Of a stretch of 22,482 bases of DNA, positions 6,173 to 13,500 are shown one piece after another. Numbering within the stretch: position 1 is the stretch's first letter; every line of letters starts with the position of its first letter. The stretch spans positions 1 to 22,482 of the IMG/VR virus record IMGVR_UViG_3300020020_000163; one strand, written 5' to 3'. Source of the stretch: a virus. The position numbers and the translations under genes were made by a program. The notes under the pieces were generated by a model that was given only the letters and a program-made list of their open reading frames with translations, searched no databases and was not told the DNA's origin.

Positions 6173-6317
6173 TCCAGGCTCACTCAGGTGGGCGGGTGTG
6201 AGCACCTAAGCACTACCTGGCTGTGAGGGGCCAGTGGACAACCTTGCCGGTGGCGGGGTCCAGGCTCACCGTGACTCACCCACAATACGTGACGTTCGCT
6301 AGCGTATGTCCAGGCTC
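6173..6317. promoter_or_regulatory. Three direct repeats of TCCAGGCTC(AC), candidate operator or arm sites
   Basis: TCCAGGCTCAC occurs at 6173-6183 and 6259-6269, and the shorter TCCAGGCTC at 6309-6317, all in the same direction. Between them is a palindrome CGCTAGCG at 6297-6304 and, on the minus strand, a weak promoter-like pair TGGACA (6312-6307) and TATTGT (6287-6282) with a 19-base spacer. A one-mismatch DnaA-like box TGGGGATAA lies just beyond. The first repeat overlaps the ribosome site of the HTH gene. The region looks regulatory even though it is read as the tail of the integrase remnant. It could hold operators or integrase/excisionase sites. Confidence 0.4.
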
Positions 6318-6816
6318 TGGGGATAAGTTTTTCTGCGTGCGGCAGTGAAATCCCCGTCACGGGTGAGCGGGACGCGATCGCGGCGTTGCGGCAGTCGAGT
6401 GTCAGGCGCATGTCGAAGGAGTCGAGCAGCCGCCGGTACTCGAGGTCGGTGACGTAGCCGATGCGGGCCGGGTCGACCCGGTCGGCGCCTTTCGGGCGGG
6501 CGACGCGCCCCATCGGGTTGCGGCCCGGGAGCTCGGACTCGGTGTGCAGCCAGCGGTACAGGTGGGCGAGGAACTGGTGATCCTTGACCAGCGTCGACCC
6601 GGACACTCCGGTCGTGCGGCGGGAGTCGAGGTAGTCGTTCAGGTCGGCCGATGAAACCTCGAGCAGGTCGACACCGCGGGCCGCGATCCAGTGCGCGTAG
6701 CGGTTGAGGATCGAGAGTGCGTTCTGCTGGTAGGCGTCGGTCCAGCGTTGCCGGTGGGCCTGGATCAGGTCGCCGATCAGCGGGTGGGCGGGTCTGGCTC
6801 GTCGTGCCGGGTTCAT
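6184..6816 (-). pseudogene. Truncated tyrosine integrase lacking its catalytic domain
   Basis: The frame has 210 codons from ATG 6816, with AGAGGA upstream as ribosome site. Residues about 10-105 form the SAM-like core-binding domain of tyrosine recombinases (ALSILNRYAHWIAARG, then DLNDYLDSRRTTGVSGSTL and FLAHLYRWLHTE). RIGYVTDLEYRRLLDSF at about 118-134 is the normal entry into the catalytic domain, and LDCRNAAI at 139-146 matches the helix that precedes the first catalytic arginine. From about residue 147 the similarity stops. The remaining ~65 residues show no R-H-x-x-R box or catalytic tyrosine, and only about 160 bases remain before the stop, while a full integrase needs about 150 more residues. 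No other frame supplies the missing part before the HTH gene. The likely cause is an internal deletion joining int to a regulatory region. Confidence 0.75.
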
Positions 6817-6835
6817 TCAGGGTTCCTCTCGTCTG

Positions 6836-6845
6836 ACCTGCAGGT
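6836..6845. repeat. 10 bp palindrome ACCTGCAGGT upstream of the integrase remnant
   Basis: A perfect palindrome ACCTGCAGGT lies 20 bases upstream of the integrase start codon, between the attP core and the gene. A related half, TGACCTGG, is at 6907-6914. It could be an operator for the HTH protein or an integrase arm site. Only the symmetry is visible. Confidence 0.3.
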
Positions 6846-6918
6846 GAGGGTTCCCCTTGCTTTTTCTCACCGGCCGACGGTCCCGGTCGGGAGCCTTTAG
6901 GGCTTCTGACCTGGACTT

Positions 6919-6965
6919 TCGAGCGGACGACGGGATTCGAACCCGCGACCCTCACCTTGGCAAGC
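6919..6965 (-). other. attP core: 3' half of tRNA-Gly(GCC)
   Basis: The minus strand carries CTTGCCAAGG (the GCC anticodon loop), the T-arm GCGGGTTCGAATCCCGT and the 3' acceptor strand CGTCCGCT. This is the 3' half of a tRNA-Gly from the anticodon loop to the discriminator. There is no matching 5' acceptor (GCGGACG) or D-arm upstream, and the preceding bases do not pair with the anticodon stem, so it is not a functional tRNA. Tyrosine integrases commonly use tRNA 3' halves as crossover cores because integration rebuilds the gene. Lysis genes on one side and int on the other mean both flanks are phage, so this is attP rather than attL or attR. Confidence 0.82.
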
Positions 6966-6967
6966 CG

Positions 6968-7025
6968 TCTTGTGCGTGTCAATGTGTAAATGACATGCTA
7001 CCAGCAGGTGTATTAGCGCACAAGA
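6968..7025. repeat. Inverted and direct repeats beside the attP core (possible arm sites)
   Basis: TCTTGTGCG at 6968-6976 and its exact inverse CGCACAAGA at 7017-7025 flank an AT-richer segment. Next to each is GTGTCA (6976-6981 and 7026-7031). The stretch between the lysis operon and the tRNA core has no gene. Such repeats are typical of integrase arm-type or excisionase binding sites, but a long-loop hairpin at the end of the late transcript is an alternative. No U-tract terminator was seen. Confidence 0.4.
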
Positions 7026-7057
7026 GTGTCAGTGAGTGCGAAAGGTGATGGCCGAAT

Positions 7058-7183
7058 TCACTTTCCCTGTTGCTCGCGGCGGAGGTACTCGAGGACGTAG
7101 CGGGTGATCCTGATCGTGACGAGCGCACCGCCGACCAAGCCGAGCACGAACGCCCCGGCGACCGCGACGTCCGCCCAAGTCAC
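7058..7183 (-). CDS. Small membrane protein, 41 aa, probable second holin/antiholin-like component
   Basis: A 41-residue frame starts at GTG 7183, overlapping the stop of the holin-like gene as GTGA. One transmembrane helix (VAVAGAFVLGLVGGALVTI) is followed by a basic, charged tail (RITRYVLEYLRREQQGK) that would remain in the cytoplasm. Two adjacent small membrane genes after an endolysin are common in actinophage lysis cassettes, where the second may modulate the first. It could equally be an independent holin. The assignment is from context and topology. Confidence 0.6.
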   Translation of the reverse strand: MTWADVAVAGAFVLGLVGGALVTIRITRYVLEYLRREQQGK

Positions 7184-7359
7184 AGCACCAGCAGCGCGAG
7201 TGCGGTGAGCGCGAGCCCGGCGGGCAGCAGCGCGCCGCTGGTCGGGTCGGGCCGCTTCGTCCAGGCGAGCACGGCGTGGATCACGAAGACGATCACGGCG
7301 ATCAGCAGTAGCCAGTCCGCAAGCGTGATATGGCCTGAAATCAGAGCGTCGGAAATCAT
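7180..7359 (-). CDS. Holin-like protein, 59 aa, two membrane segments
   Basis: The frame starts at ATG 7359, three bases after the endolysin stop, with a purine-rich GGGAAGGGAT upstream as ribosome site. The product has two hydrophobic helices, WLLLIAVIVFVIHAVLAW at about 16-33 and LLPAGLALTALALLVL at 44-59. They are joined by a short polar loop (TKRPDPTSG). Size, topology and position fit a class II-type holin, which forms membrane holes that let endolysin reach the cell wall. The sequence alone does not identify a holin family. Confidence 0.7.
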   Translation of the reverse strand: MISDALISGHITLADWLLLIAVIVFVIHAVLAWTKRPDPTSGALLPAGLALTALALLVL

Positions 7360-7362
7360 GGC

Positions 7363-7536
7363 TCATCCCTTCCCTTTGGCGATGAAGTCGGCCCAGACGA
7401 CCGGGTCGGTCGGGAGCGCGGAACCGAAACGCATCTCGTACTCGTGGAGGTCCCCGCCGGCGAGCCCGGTCAACTTCCCGTCGCCGTACACGATCGCGAT
7501 CTCCCCGGTGTCACGGTTGCGGATGATGAATGCCAT
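7363..7536 (-). CDS. Probable internally initiated C-terminal endolysin fragment, 57 aa
   Basis: Inside the endolysin gene, codon 210 is an ATG (7536-7534) preceded by a perfect AGGAG (7547-7543) with a six-base spacer. This is one of the best ribosome sites in the window, and it lies exactly between the proline linker and the C-terminal domain, so the product (MAFIIRNRDTGEIAIVYG onward) would be that domain alone. In-frame internal starts that make free wall-binding subunits are known in some phage endolysins, such as Lys170 and CTP1L. Here the site is seen in sequence; its use is inference. Confidence 0.55.
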   Translation of the reverse strand: MAFIIRNRDTGEIAIVYGDGKLTGLAGGDLHEYEMRFGSALPTDPVVWADFIAKGKG

Positions 7537-8163
7537 GTCGGTCTCCTGTTCGTCGGGTGGCGGGATCGGCTCGGGTCCGGGTGTGGAGTGGTGATCGGCG
7601 ACGTCCTCACGGAAGGCGCCCATGTCCCACAGGTCACCGCCCGTGGCGTAGCGCGAGTGGCCGGCCGGGTCGATCTTGCGTGACGGTGCGTACTCGAAGT
7701 GCGAGTGGAGCTGCTCGATGCCGTAGGCGAGCTCGAGCTCGGCGCAGAGCCGGACGTAGCACTCCTGCTGGCCGGACGGCCATGTCTCGCCGGTGCCGTT
7801 GTTGGCGGCCTCGATCCCGATCGCGTGGCTGTTCATCGTGTCGTCATCGGCGAGTCGGCACGGGTCGATCCCTGACCCGTTCGTGTTCGTCGCGCCGGCG
7901 GCCATCACGAAGATCTCCGGGACGCGGGAGATGTACAGGTTGGCGAGCGGTGCGGCGTCGGCCGTCCAGGTCATGTAGCCGACGTCGGACCAACCGTCGC
8001 TGGAGGGCCCGGACGCGGTGTGGTGCGCCATGACGTGAGTCGGTCGGCCCGGGTCGTACCCTCCGCTCGAGCGGCCGCGGGTCTCCCAGCCGTCGACCTC
8101 GATCACCGGGAACCCGGTGCGCCGGCACACGTTGGCGAGGTCGAGCAGGTAGCGGGAGCCCAT
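7363..8163 (-). CDS. Endolysin, N-acetylmuramoyl-L-alanine amidase (Amidase_2 type)
   Basis: The protein has 266 residues from ATG 8163, overlapping the upstream stop as TGATG. Residues about 15-190 form an Amidase_2/PGRP-like zinc amidase domain. VMAHHTAS contains the H47/H48 zinc ligand region, HAIGIEAANNG at 113-123 is the conserved central strand, and LHSHFEY with SRKIDPAG supplies a second histidine and the K-x-D at 163-165. The enzyme cleaves the bond between muramic acid and the peptide stem. There is no signal peptide, so release depends on a holin, and holin-like genes follow directly. A proline-rich linker (PGPEPIPPP, about 195-203) joins a C-terminal ~57-residue domain, probably for wall binding. 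An internal start before that domain is listed separately. Confidence 0.9.
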   Translation of the reverse strand: MGSRYLLDLANVCRRTGFPVIEVDGWETRGRSSGGYDPGRPTHVMAHHTASGPSSDGWSDVGYMTWTADAAPLANLYISRVPEIFVMAAGATNTNGSGIDPCRLADDDTMNSHAIGIEAANNGTGETWPSGQQECYVRLCAELELAYGIEQLHSHFEYAPSRKIDPAGHSRYATGGDLWDMGAFREDVADHHSTPGPEPIPPPDEQETDMAFIIRNRDTGEIAIVYGDGKLTGLAGGDLHEYEMRFGSALPTDPVVWADFIAKGKG

Positions 8164-8708
8164 CAGGCGTCGACGATCGTCCCGGTGTCGGTCGACTCGG
8201 TCCGGCCGGACGTGAGGCGGGCCTCACGGTTCGCCTGGCGGGCGATGGTCTTGCACTCGCGAGCGAGGTCCTTGATGATCGCCGCGGGGTTGGCGTTGAT
8301 GTCGGCGTTGGTCATCGCCGTGATCGCGTTGAGCGCCTCGACGACGAGCACGAGCTTGTCGACCGACTCGTCCGACTCGTCGATCATCTGCACGGTGTTC
8401 GTCTGTGCTTCGATGGTGGCGAGCTCGTCGGTGGTGAGCGGGCGTGCGGTCCAGACCTCGGTCGGGACACCACCGACGAGCTCGAGTGAGTAGTCGTGCG
8501 TCGTCGTCGCGGTGTCGGGTGGGCGTGGTGTCGTGACGATCGGTTGCCACCCGTGCGGGCCGATGACCTCCGCCTCCCAGGTTGTCACGTCCATGTCGTG
8601 TTGGCGCAGGTCCCACCAGCGGCCGAGCGCGGTGATGTCGTCCGGGTCGAGCAGGTCCGGCGGGTGCGAGGCGGTGGCGGTGTTGTCGAGGACACGGGCG
8701 TAGCTCAT
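8163..8708 (-). CDS. Tail-region protein of unknown function, 181 aa
   Basis: The start is ATG 8708, with AAAGG eight bases upstream. The N-terminal half is acidic and Trp-containing (ITALGRWWDLRQHDMD, EAEVIGPHGWQPI). The middle contains ARPLTTDELATIEAQ, and the C-terminal half is a predicted helical region (KLVLVVEALNAITAMTNADI, AIIKDLARECKTIARQANRE). The layout is reminiscent of small tail-fibre-associated or tail assembly proteins, in which a variable N-terminus is followed by a helical tail counting residues such as 'TNADINANP'. It lies between a LamG-like tail protein and the endolysin. Function is not assigned. Confidence 0.6.
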   Translation of the reverse strand: MSYARVLDNTATASHPPDLLDPDDITALGRWWDLRQHDMDVTTWEAEVIGPHGWQPIVTTPRPPDTATTTHDYSLELVGGVPTEVWTARPLTTDELATIEAQTNTVQMIDESDESVDKLVLVVEALNAITAMTNADINANPAAIIKDLARECKTIARQANREARLTSGRTESTDTGTIVDA

Positions 8709-8718
8709 CGGGTGCCTT

Positions 8719-9414
8719 TCATGGTGTGCCGTAGTAGGACCGTGACCATGCGAGCAGGTTCGCAAGGTCGGTCGCCCCCAGGATCGAATCAGCGGTAGCG
8801 AAGAACGCCGCGGCGGCACTCGTCGCGAACGAGTTGGCGAGGTTGAAGATTCCCATAGCGGAACGGCTGCCCGTGCCAGCAGATGCCGTCACGACCGTCA
8901 CCCCGTCGACGATGATCTTCGTGGATGCCCCATTGAAGACCAAGACGAACAGATGCTTGGCAAGGTCCGCAGTACCGCCACTGATGATGGTCGACCCGCC
9001 ATACGCCTTCCATGAGGTTTGCCACTGGGGCCCCCATCCCCCTCCAAAGTCAGCGAAGACGCCGTTGACGGCGTTGAACTTGGCGACAATGACGACCGTG
9101 AACGGTTGCACCACAGCCGAATGGGTCGCCCCGATGAAGTCGTTGCTCGCGGCGGTGGATTCGACCGCCGGTTTCGAGTTGAGCGCGGCGTACGCGGACC
9201 GGTAGTCGGGCCGTTTCCCGGCGTCCGCTTGCGCCAGGTTGAGCGTGCCGACCTCGTCCGGCCAGGACGAGACCGCGGCACCGTTGGCGAGCCCGAGCGC
9301 GATGAACTCCGGTCCCTGCGTCCAGTAGGCGTGCGACCATGCGACGTTCGCGATCGGGTCCCACGGCGGCGGGTTCTGTTTCGCGGACGCGACGATCCCG
9401 AGCGTGGACGGCAT
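8719..9414 (-). CDS. LamG/concanavalin-like tail appendage protein, 231 aa
   Basis: The product starts at ATG 9414, overlapping the fibre gene stop as TGATG. After a proline-rich N-terminus, residues about 30-225 look like a jelly-roll lectin fold: SSWPDEVGTLNLAQADAG, ESTAASNDFIGAT, FTVVIVAKFNAVNG, KHLFVLVFNG, TKIIVDGVTV and a closing LANLLAWSRSYYG. Proteins of this kind commonly end phage tail operons and are thought to bind host surface sugars. Base composition at about 8880-9120 is visibly lower in GC than the flanks, suggesting module exchange. A receptor-binding role is inferred. Confidence 0.65.
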   Translation of the reverse strand: MPSTLGIVASAKQNPPPWDPIANVAWSHAYWTQGPEFIALGLANGAAVSSWPDEVGTLNLAQADAGKRPDYRSAYAALNSKPAVESTAASNDFIGATHSAVVQPFTVVIVAKFNAVNGVFADFGGGWGPQWQTSWKAYGGSTIISGGTADLAKHLFVLVFNGASTKIIVDGVTVVTASAGTGSRSAMGIFNLANSFATSAAAAFFATADSILGATDLANLLAWSRSYYGTP

Positions 9415-10013
9415 CAGGCCAGATCTCCGGTGAGCGCCCATGTCGTCGCGCCCATCTTGACGGCGGTGACGAACGAGCCGATTGCCCGGGCGACGGCGGA
9501 CGGGGTCGGGGCGACGTCCCATGTCGCGCCCGCGCCGAGGACGAACGTCGCCGCGCCACCGATGCACACGAAATCGACCCGTTGCCCGGTCGTCGGCCCC
9601 GCGGATGGGAGCGTGACGGTCGCGGTGCCGGTCAGTCGCTTCAGCTTGCCCGCATCGGCGGCCACAACGGCGTATGCGCTGCCCGCGGCGGTTTCGACGG
9701 TCTGTGCCGTCGACCAGTCCCCGTTCGTCCCGGCGGGGCCTTGTGCGCCGGTGGAGCCGGTGGGACCGGTCGAGCCTGTCGCCCCGGTCGGGCCGGGGTC
9801 ACCTTGCGGGCCAGTCGCCCCTGCCGGACCTGTCGCGCCGGTAGCGCCGGTAGCGCCCGCCGGACCGGTGGCCCCTGCCGGACCTGTCGGACCCGGAACA
9901 GTCGACGCCGGCCCGGGTGGGCCTGCCGGTCCTGGTGGCCCTCCGACCGAGCCGACATGGACGACGTCGAGCGGACCGTCGACCTCGACCACGATCACGT
10001 CGGGGCGGCTCAT
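9414..10013 (-). CDS. Collagen-like repeat tail fibre protein, 199 aa
   Basis: The start is ATG 10013, with an ATGA overlap to the upstream gene. A ~22-residue N-terminal part is followed by Gly-X-Y repeats at about 24-97, beginning [14 protein letters not shown] and rich in [10 protein letters not shown]. The repeat is broken once (STVPGP). The C-terminal ~100 residues ([46 protein letters not shown]) resemble the small beta-rich heads seen after collagen repeats in phage fibres. Collagen repeats form a trimeric shaft that extends a receptor-binding or capping head. The repeat stretch is recombination-prone, so length may vary between relatives. Confidence 0.82.
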   Translation of the reverse strand: MSRPDVIVVEVDGPLDVVHVGSVGGPPGPAGPPGPASTVPGPTGPAGATGPAGATGATGATGPAGATGPQGDPGPTGATGSTGPTGSTGAQGPAGTNGDWSTAQTVETAAGSAYAVVAADAGKLKRLTGTATVTLPSAGPTTGQRVDFVCIGGAATFVLGAGATWDVAPTPSAVARAIGSFVTAVKMGATTWALTGDLA

Positions 10014-10369
10014 CGCCGGGCCGCCGGCATCACGAGCGAGTCGGTCACATCAGCCATGACGGCGACCGTCCCAGCGAGCGGTGTGAGGACCTCCCCGCCG
10101 GCGGTGGTGACCTGCAGGTCCCAGACGCCTTTCAGTGGGCAGGTGTCGAACATCTCCGGTGTCATCGTGACGTCGACGATGTTCGGGAGCGTGACGACGG
10201 TGTCGAGCGTCACGATGTGCGTCCCGGCCGACTTCTCGCGGATCTCCGCTTCGACCTCTGCGCCGGTCAGGTCGTAGGGGACGGTTCCCGTGTCGTCTGC
10301 CCAGAGGATCACGCGGAAGTTGTGCGTGTCGCCGCGGTAGAGCTTGAGGTTGTAGGTGCCGGGTGTCAT
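10010..10369 (-). CDS. Baseplate/tail accessory protein with beta-rich fold, 119 aa
   Basis: The product starts at ATG 10369, overlapping the stop of the upstream gene as ATGA. A longer frame through this position is a shadow. The sequence [47 protein letters not shown] and [16 protein letters not shown] gives alternating strands. The pattern matches a frequent family of small phage tail proteins related to the N-terminal domain of baseplate upper proteins (BppU-like). It probably attaches the fibre gene product downstream to the tail tip. The fold call is from pattern memory, not from a search. Confidence 0.6.
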   Translation of the reverse strand: MTPGTYNLKLYRGDTHNFRVILWADDTGTVPYDLTGAEVEAEIREKSAGTHIVTLDTVVTLPNIVDVTMTPEMFDTCPLKGVWDLQVTTAGGEVLTPLAGTVAVMADVTDSLVMPAARR

Positions 10370-10596
10370 GTGATTGCCTCCAGTTCGTCGCGGAGCTGCC
10401 GCAGATGTGTGCCGGTCACGGTGAGCTCGTCCCGGAACGCGTCGACGACACGGATCGCGTCGAGCCGGCGCCGGTCGCGTCGGGCGTCGTCGGGGTCCTC
10501 GCGGATCGCTTCGACGATCTCGATCAGCGTCGCGATCCGTTCGCGGATCGGGTCGCTGGCGTCGTAGCCGTCCTCCGGGTCCCAGTCGCCGATCAT
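10366..10596 (-). CDS. Small acidic helical protein in the tail operon, 76 aa
   Basis: The gene starts at ATG 10596 in a TGATG overlap with the tail tip gene and ends in an ATGA overlap. The product is dominated by charged helix-forming residues (IRERIATLIEIVEAIREDPD, RVVDAFRDELTVTG, LRQLRDELEAI). This suggests a short coiled coil or helical bundle, perhaps an oligomerisation or chaperone element for the fibre. No family recognised. Confidence 0.6.
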   Translation of the reverse strand: MIGDWDPEDGYDASDPIRERIATLIEIVEAIREDPDDARRDRRRLDAIRVVDAFRDELTVTGTHLRQLRDELEAIT

Positions 10597-13500
10597 CAGC
10601 CGACCAGCGCCAGTTGGATGCTCGACAGGCGCGACGAGTTGGCGCCGGTTCCCCAGGTGAACGTCGGGAAGGTGTGCGTCCCGGCGTCGACCTCTTTCTC
10701 GACGACCTGTGTCGACCCGTAGTTGTTGACCGTCCCTGATGTCTTGCGGCTGGTGAACCCGTTCGCGGCCGACATGTTGCAGCCGCCGTAGAACTCAACG
10801 AACGGGATGCACAACAGGATGGTGTTGTCATCGGCGACTGTTCTCGGTGGGGGTGTGGCCGAGACCACGGTCGTGGTGCCGGAGTAATACGGGGCGAGCT
10901 CGTTGACCGTGCCCACCCCCGAATACGTGACGATGTAGCCGTGACGGTTGACGACGGCGCTCGAGTAGTCGAACGTGGGGTTGGCGTCTCCCGCTTGCAA
11001 GATGCGATGGAAGATGGTGCCGACACGCCCGCTGATCGCCGTGCCGACACGTGTCCATCCCGTTTCATCGAGCATCACAGCCCCGCTGCCGCCCCACGAG
11101 TACATGACGGCGATCGCCAACTGTCCAGGAACCCATCCGGCGGGCAGCGGGAGCGTGATCGTCGACAAACTGGCCGCCTCGATGACGGTCGAAGTGGCGG
11201 TGACGAACACCGGAGCGGGGGCGACGACCGGGACGTACCCGGGGATCTCGGTGATCGCGAGGACCCGGTCCCACACCGCACAGTCCGTGATCCACGACGC
11301 CGCCGTCAACTGGATCGACGTCGAGCTGGCGATCCGGGCGGCGACCGCAGCCGAGGTCCCCTCGACGACACCGTTGGCATAGAGCTTCAAGTCACCGCCG
11401 ACGTCATGGGATAGGACCAGGTCGTAGTCGGTGTGCAGCGCGAGGACGGTCGAGCCGACGATCTCGGTCGTGCCGCCGCCGGAGTGGCGGGCCTGGCCGA
11501 CGACCTTGAACCCGGCGCCGGAGTTACGGAGCGAGATCACCATCCCACCGAACTGGAACAGCCACTGCTCCGGGCCCGGCAGGGTGGAGGTCTGGATTCG
11601 GCAGGCGATCGTCTGGTCGGTGCTGCCCGACGGCGGGGTCGGTCCGGTGCTCGAGCCGATCACACCCTGACCGTGGGAGAGCATCGCCGGGACGCTCGGG
11701 CTGCCGACGAACCCGATGCTGGCGAACGCGTTGCCGAGCGTCAGCGGCGTGTTGCTCACCGCCTCTTCGATGCGGTCCACCGCGCAGACCTGGGGCCAGT
11801 AGGCGAACAGGTCGGCATCGTTGTACGGGGCGGTCCCGAGACGGGCCGGTTCGAGACAGGCGATCGTGAACGGCTCCGAACACGTCCATGCTCCCGGCGT
11901 GCCGGAGCAGACCTCCCTGGAGCACATCCGGTACCACTTGGTCGGGTCGAGCGCACCGGTCGGGTAGACCAGATCGGAACCTGACGGGAGGCTGCCGGAG
12001 TCGATCACCGTCCACGCGCTGATCCCGTCGGACTGCTCGAGCTGCCACTCCAGGGTGCAGCCCGGTGCGGGTGGCGGGAACTTGATGATCAGACCGCCAC
12101 CGGGATCGTCCGGGTCTTCTTCGACGTGCGGTTCGGCCGGCTCGAGCGTTTCGAAGGCGAGCGACCGGATCGATGAGAAGTGGGTGATGATCCCGTCGAC
12201 CTCGCGGATCAGCCGGACCTCGAACTGGTAGCCCGTCTCCGGGCGCAGATGGGACCAGGCGGCGGCGGTGATCGGGTAGCCGACCGTGTCCCATGCCGAG
12301 GTCGCGTCGAGCATCCGGATCTGAGTATGGGTCGGGGTGATCACCTGCGCCGGGTTCGTCCACGAGAACGACGCGGTCTTGTCGGTCACCGAGACCAGGG
12401 TCAGGTCATCGACCGGGGCGATCATGTAGCCCTCCGCGGCGGCGCCGGCAATGTCGGCGGTGATCTCCAACGACCAGTTCGTGTCACACCCGCGGGGCAG
12501 GACACGTTCCCGGTACGAGCGCATGAACCCGTCGGCGGTGACCTCGAGCCCGCCCGCCCGGTTCTGGTGGACGATCGTCAGCGGGTCATGGATGTCGATG
12601 TTCGCCGGCCCGGGATGGAACCCGTCCAGGTCGACGGTCGTCGTCAACGGGCGGGCCTGCAGGATGGCGTTGGCGCGGAACGCGAGCAGGTCACCGGCGG
12701 CGGTGTCGTTCGCCGCGATCCAGGTCGCCTGCATCGTCTTGCGGTCGTGGCGTTGGATCGAGATCGGGTCGTCGTCGTTGTAGGTGTGGGCCGGGATCGA
12801 CCCGGACGCCGGGGTCGTGATCACCACATGGTTGATCACCGCGAGCTCGGACTTGTCGAGCCCGAACGGGTTGATCGCATCGGTGTCGACCGCGTACGCC
12901 GCGCCCGGCTCCCCGGCACACGCGCCCCAGTGGAACACGACCGTGTCCGGGACGAACCACGGCAGACCCGCCGCGCCACCGGCGAGCGCGTCGGTGTGGA
13001 ACGTGTCCCACACCGGCGGGCGGATGACGAGCTGTCCTTTGCGGTTCGTGAACCAGATCAGCCCGGCCGGGTCCAACGTCGCGTCGAGCTCGGTGATCGC
13101 CGACGCCTGCGCCGGCCGTGCCGCGAGCAGCTTGATCGGGGCACCACCCGGCGCGGTGATCGCCCCGTGGACGAGCTGCCCGTACGGCCAGCCACTGTCC
13201 GCGATGAAGTGCCCGATCCGGTCTGCCCAGTTCTCCTCGGGCCTCGCCGGGAGCGGCACCGCGACGAGCGACGTCAGCGTGTCGCGGGCGACGATGGTGT
13301 GCTGACGGACCCGGCCCTTCGAGTAGCTGGCGTCACCCCATGACTCGACCTTGTCGGTGAACCGCGGGTTCCATTCGACGACCACCCCGCCGTCGACGCG
13401 GATGAACCCGGAGCGGATCAGCAGCCCCGGGCCGAGCTCGACGTTCGTCCCGAACACCAGGGTCGTGTCGGTGTTCCAGGGGGCGAGCAGGTCGTCGTCG

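Noticed and set aside
6846-6920. Rho-independent terminator between attP and int
   Set aside because: Short stems exist (CCGAC/GTCGG), but no T-run follows on either strand.
6299-6982. 227-codon minus-strand frame overlapping the integrase remnant, considered as a frameshifted integrase C-terminus
   Set aside because: It is Arg/Pro-rich over most of its length, and its end (PLTRDGDFTAARRKTY) has no recombinase catalytic box.
6919-6995. Functional tRNA-Gly gene
   Set aside because: Only the 3' half is present. There is no 5' acceptor strand, D-arm or matching anticodon 5' stem, so it is an attachment core.
10370-11068. N-terminal extension of the 119-aa baseplate-like protein
   Set aside because: The extra ~233 codons overlap two better supported genes in other frames and read as Arg/Pro/Ser-rich nonsense. 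The ATG at 10369 with an ATGA overlap is the natural start.
12180-13343. 387-codon plus-strand frame opposite the tail tip gene
   Set aside because: Arg/Asp/Val-rich shadow with no domain; the minus strand encodes a coherent tail protein there.
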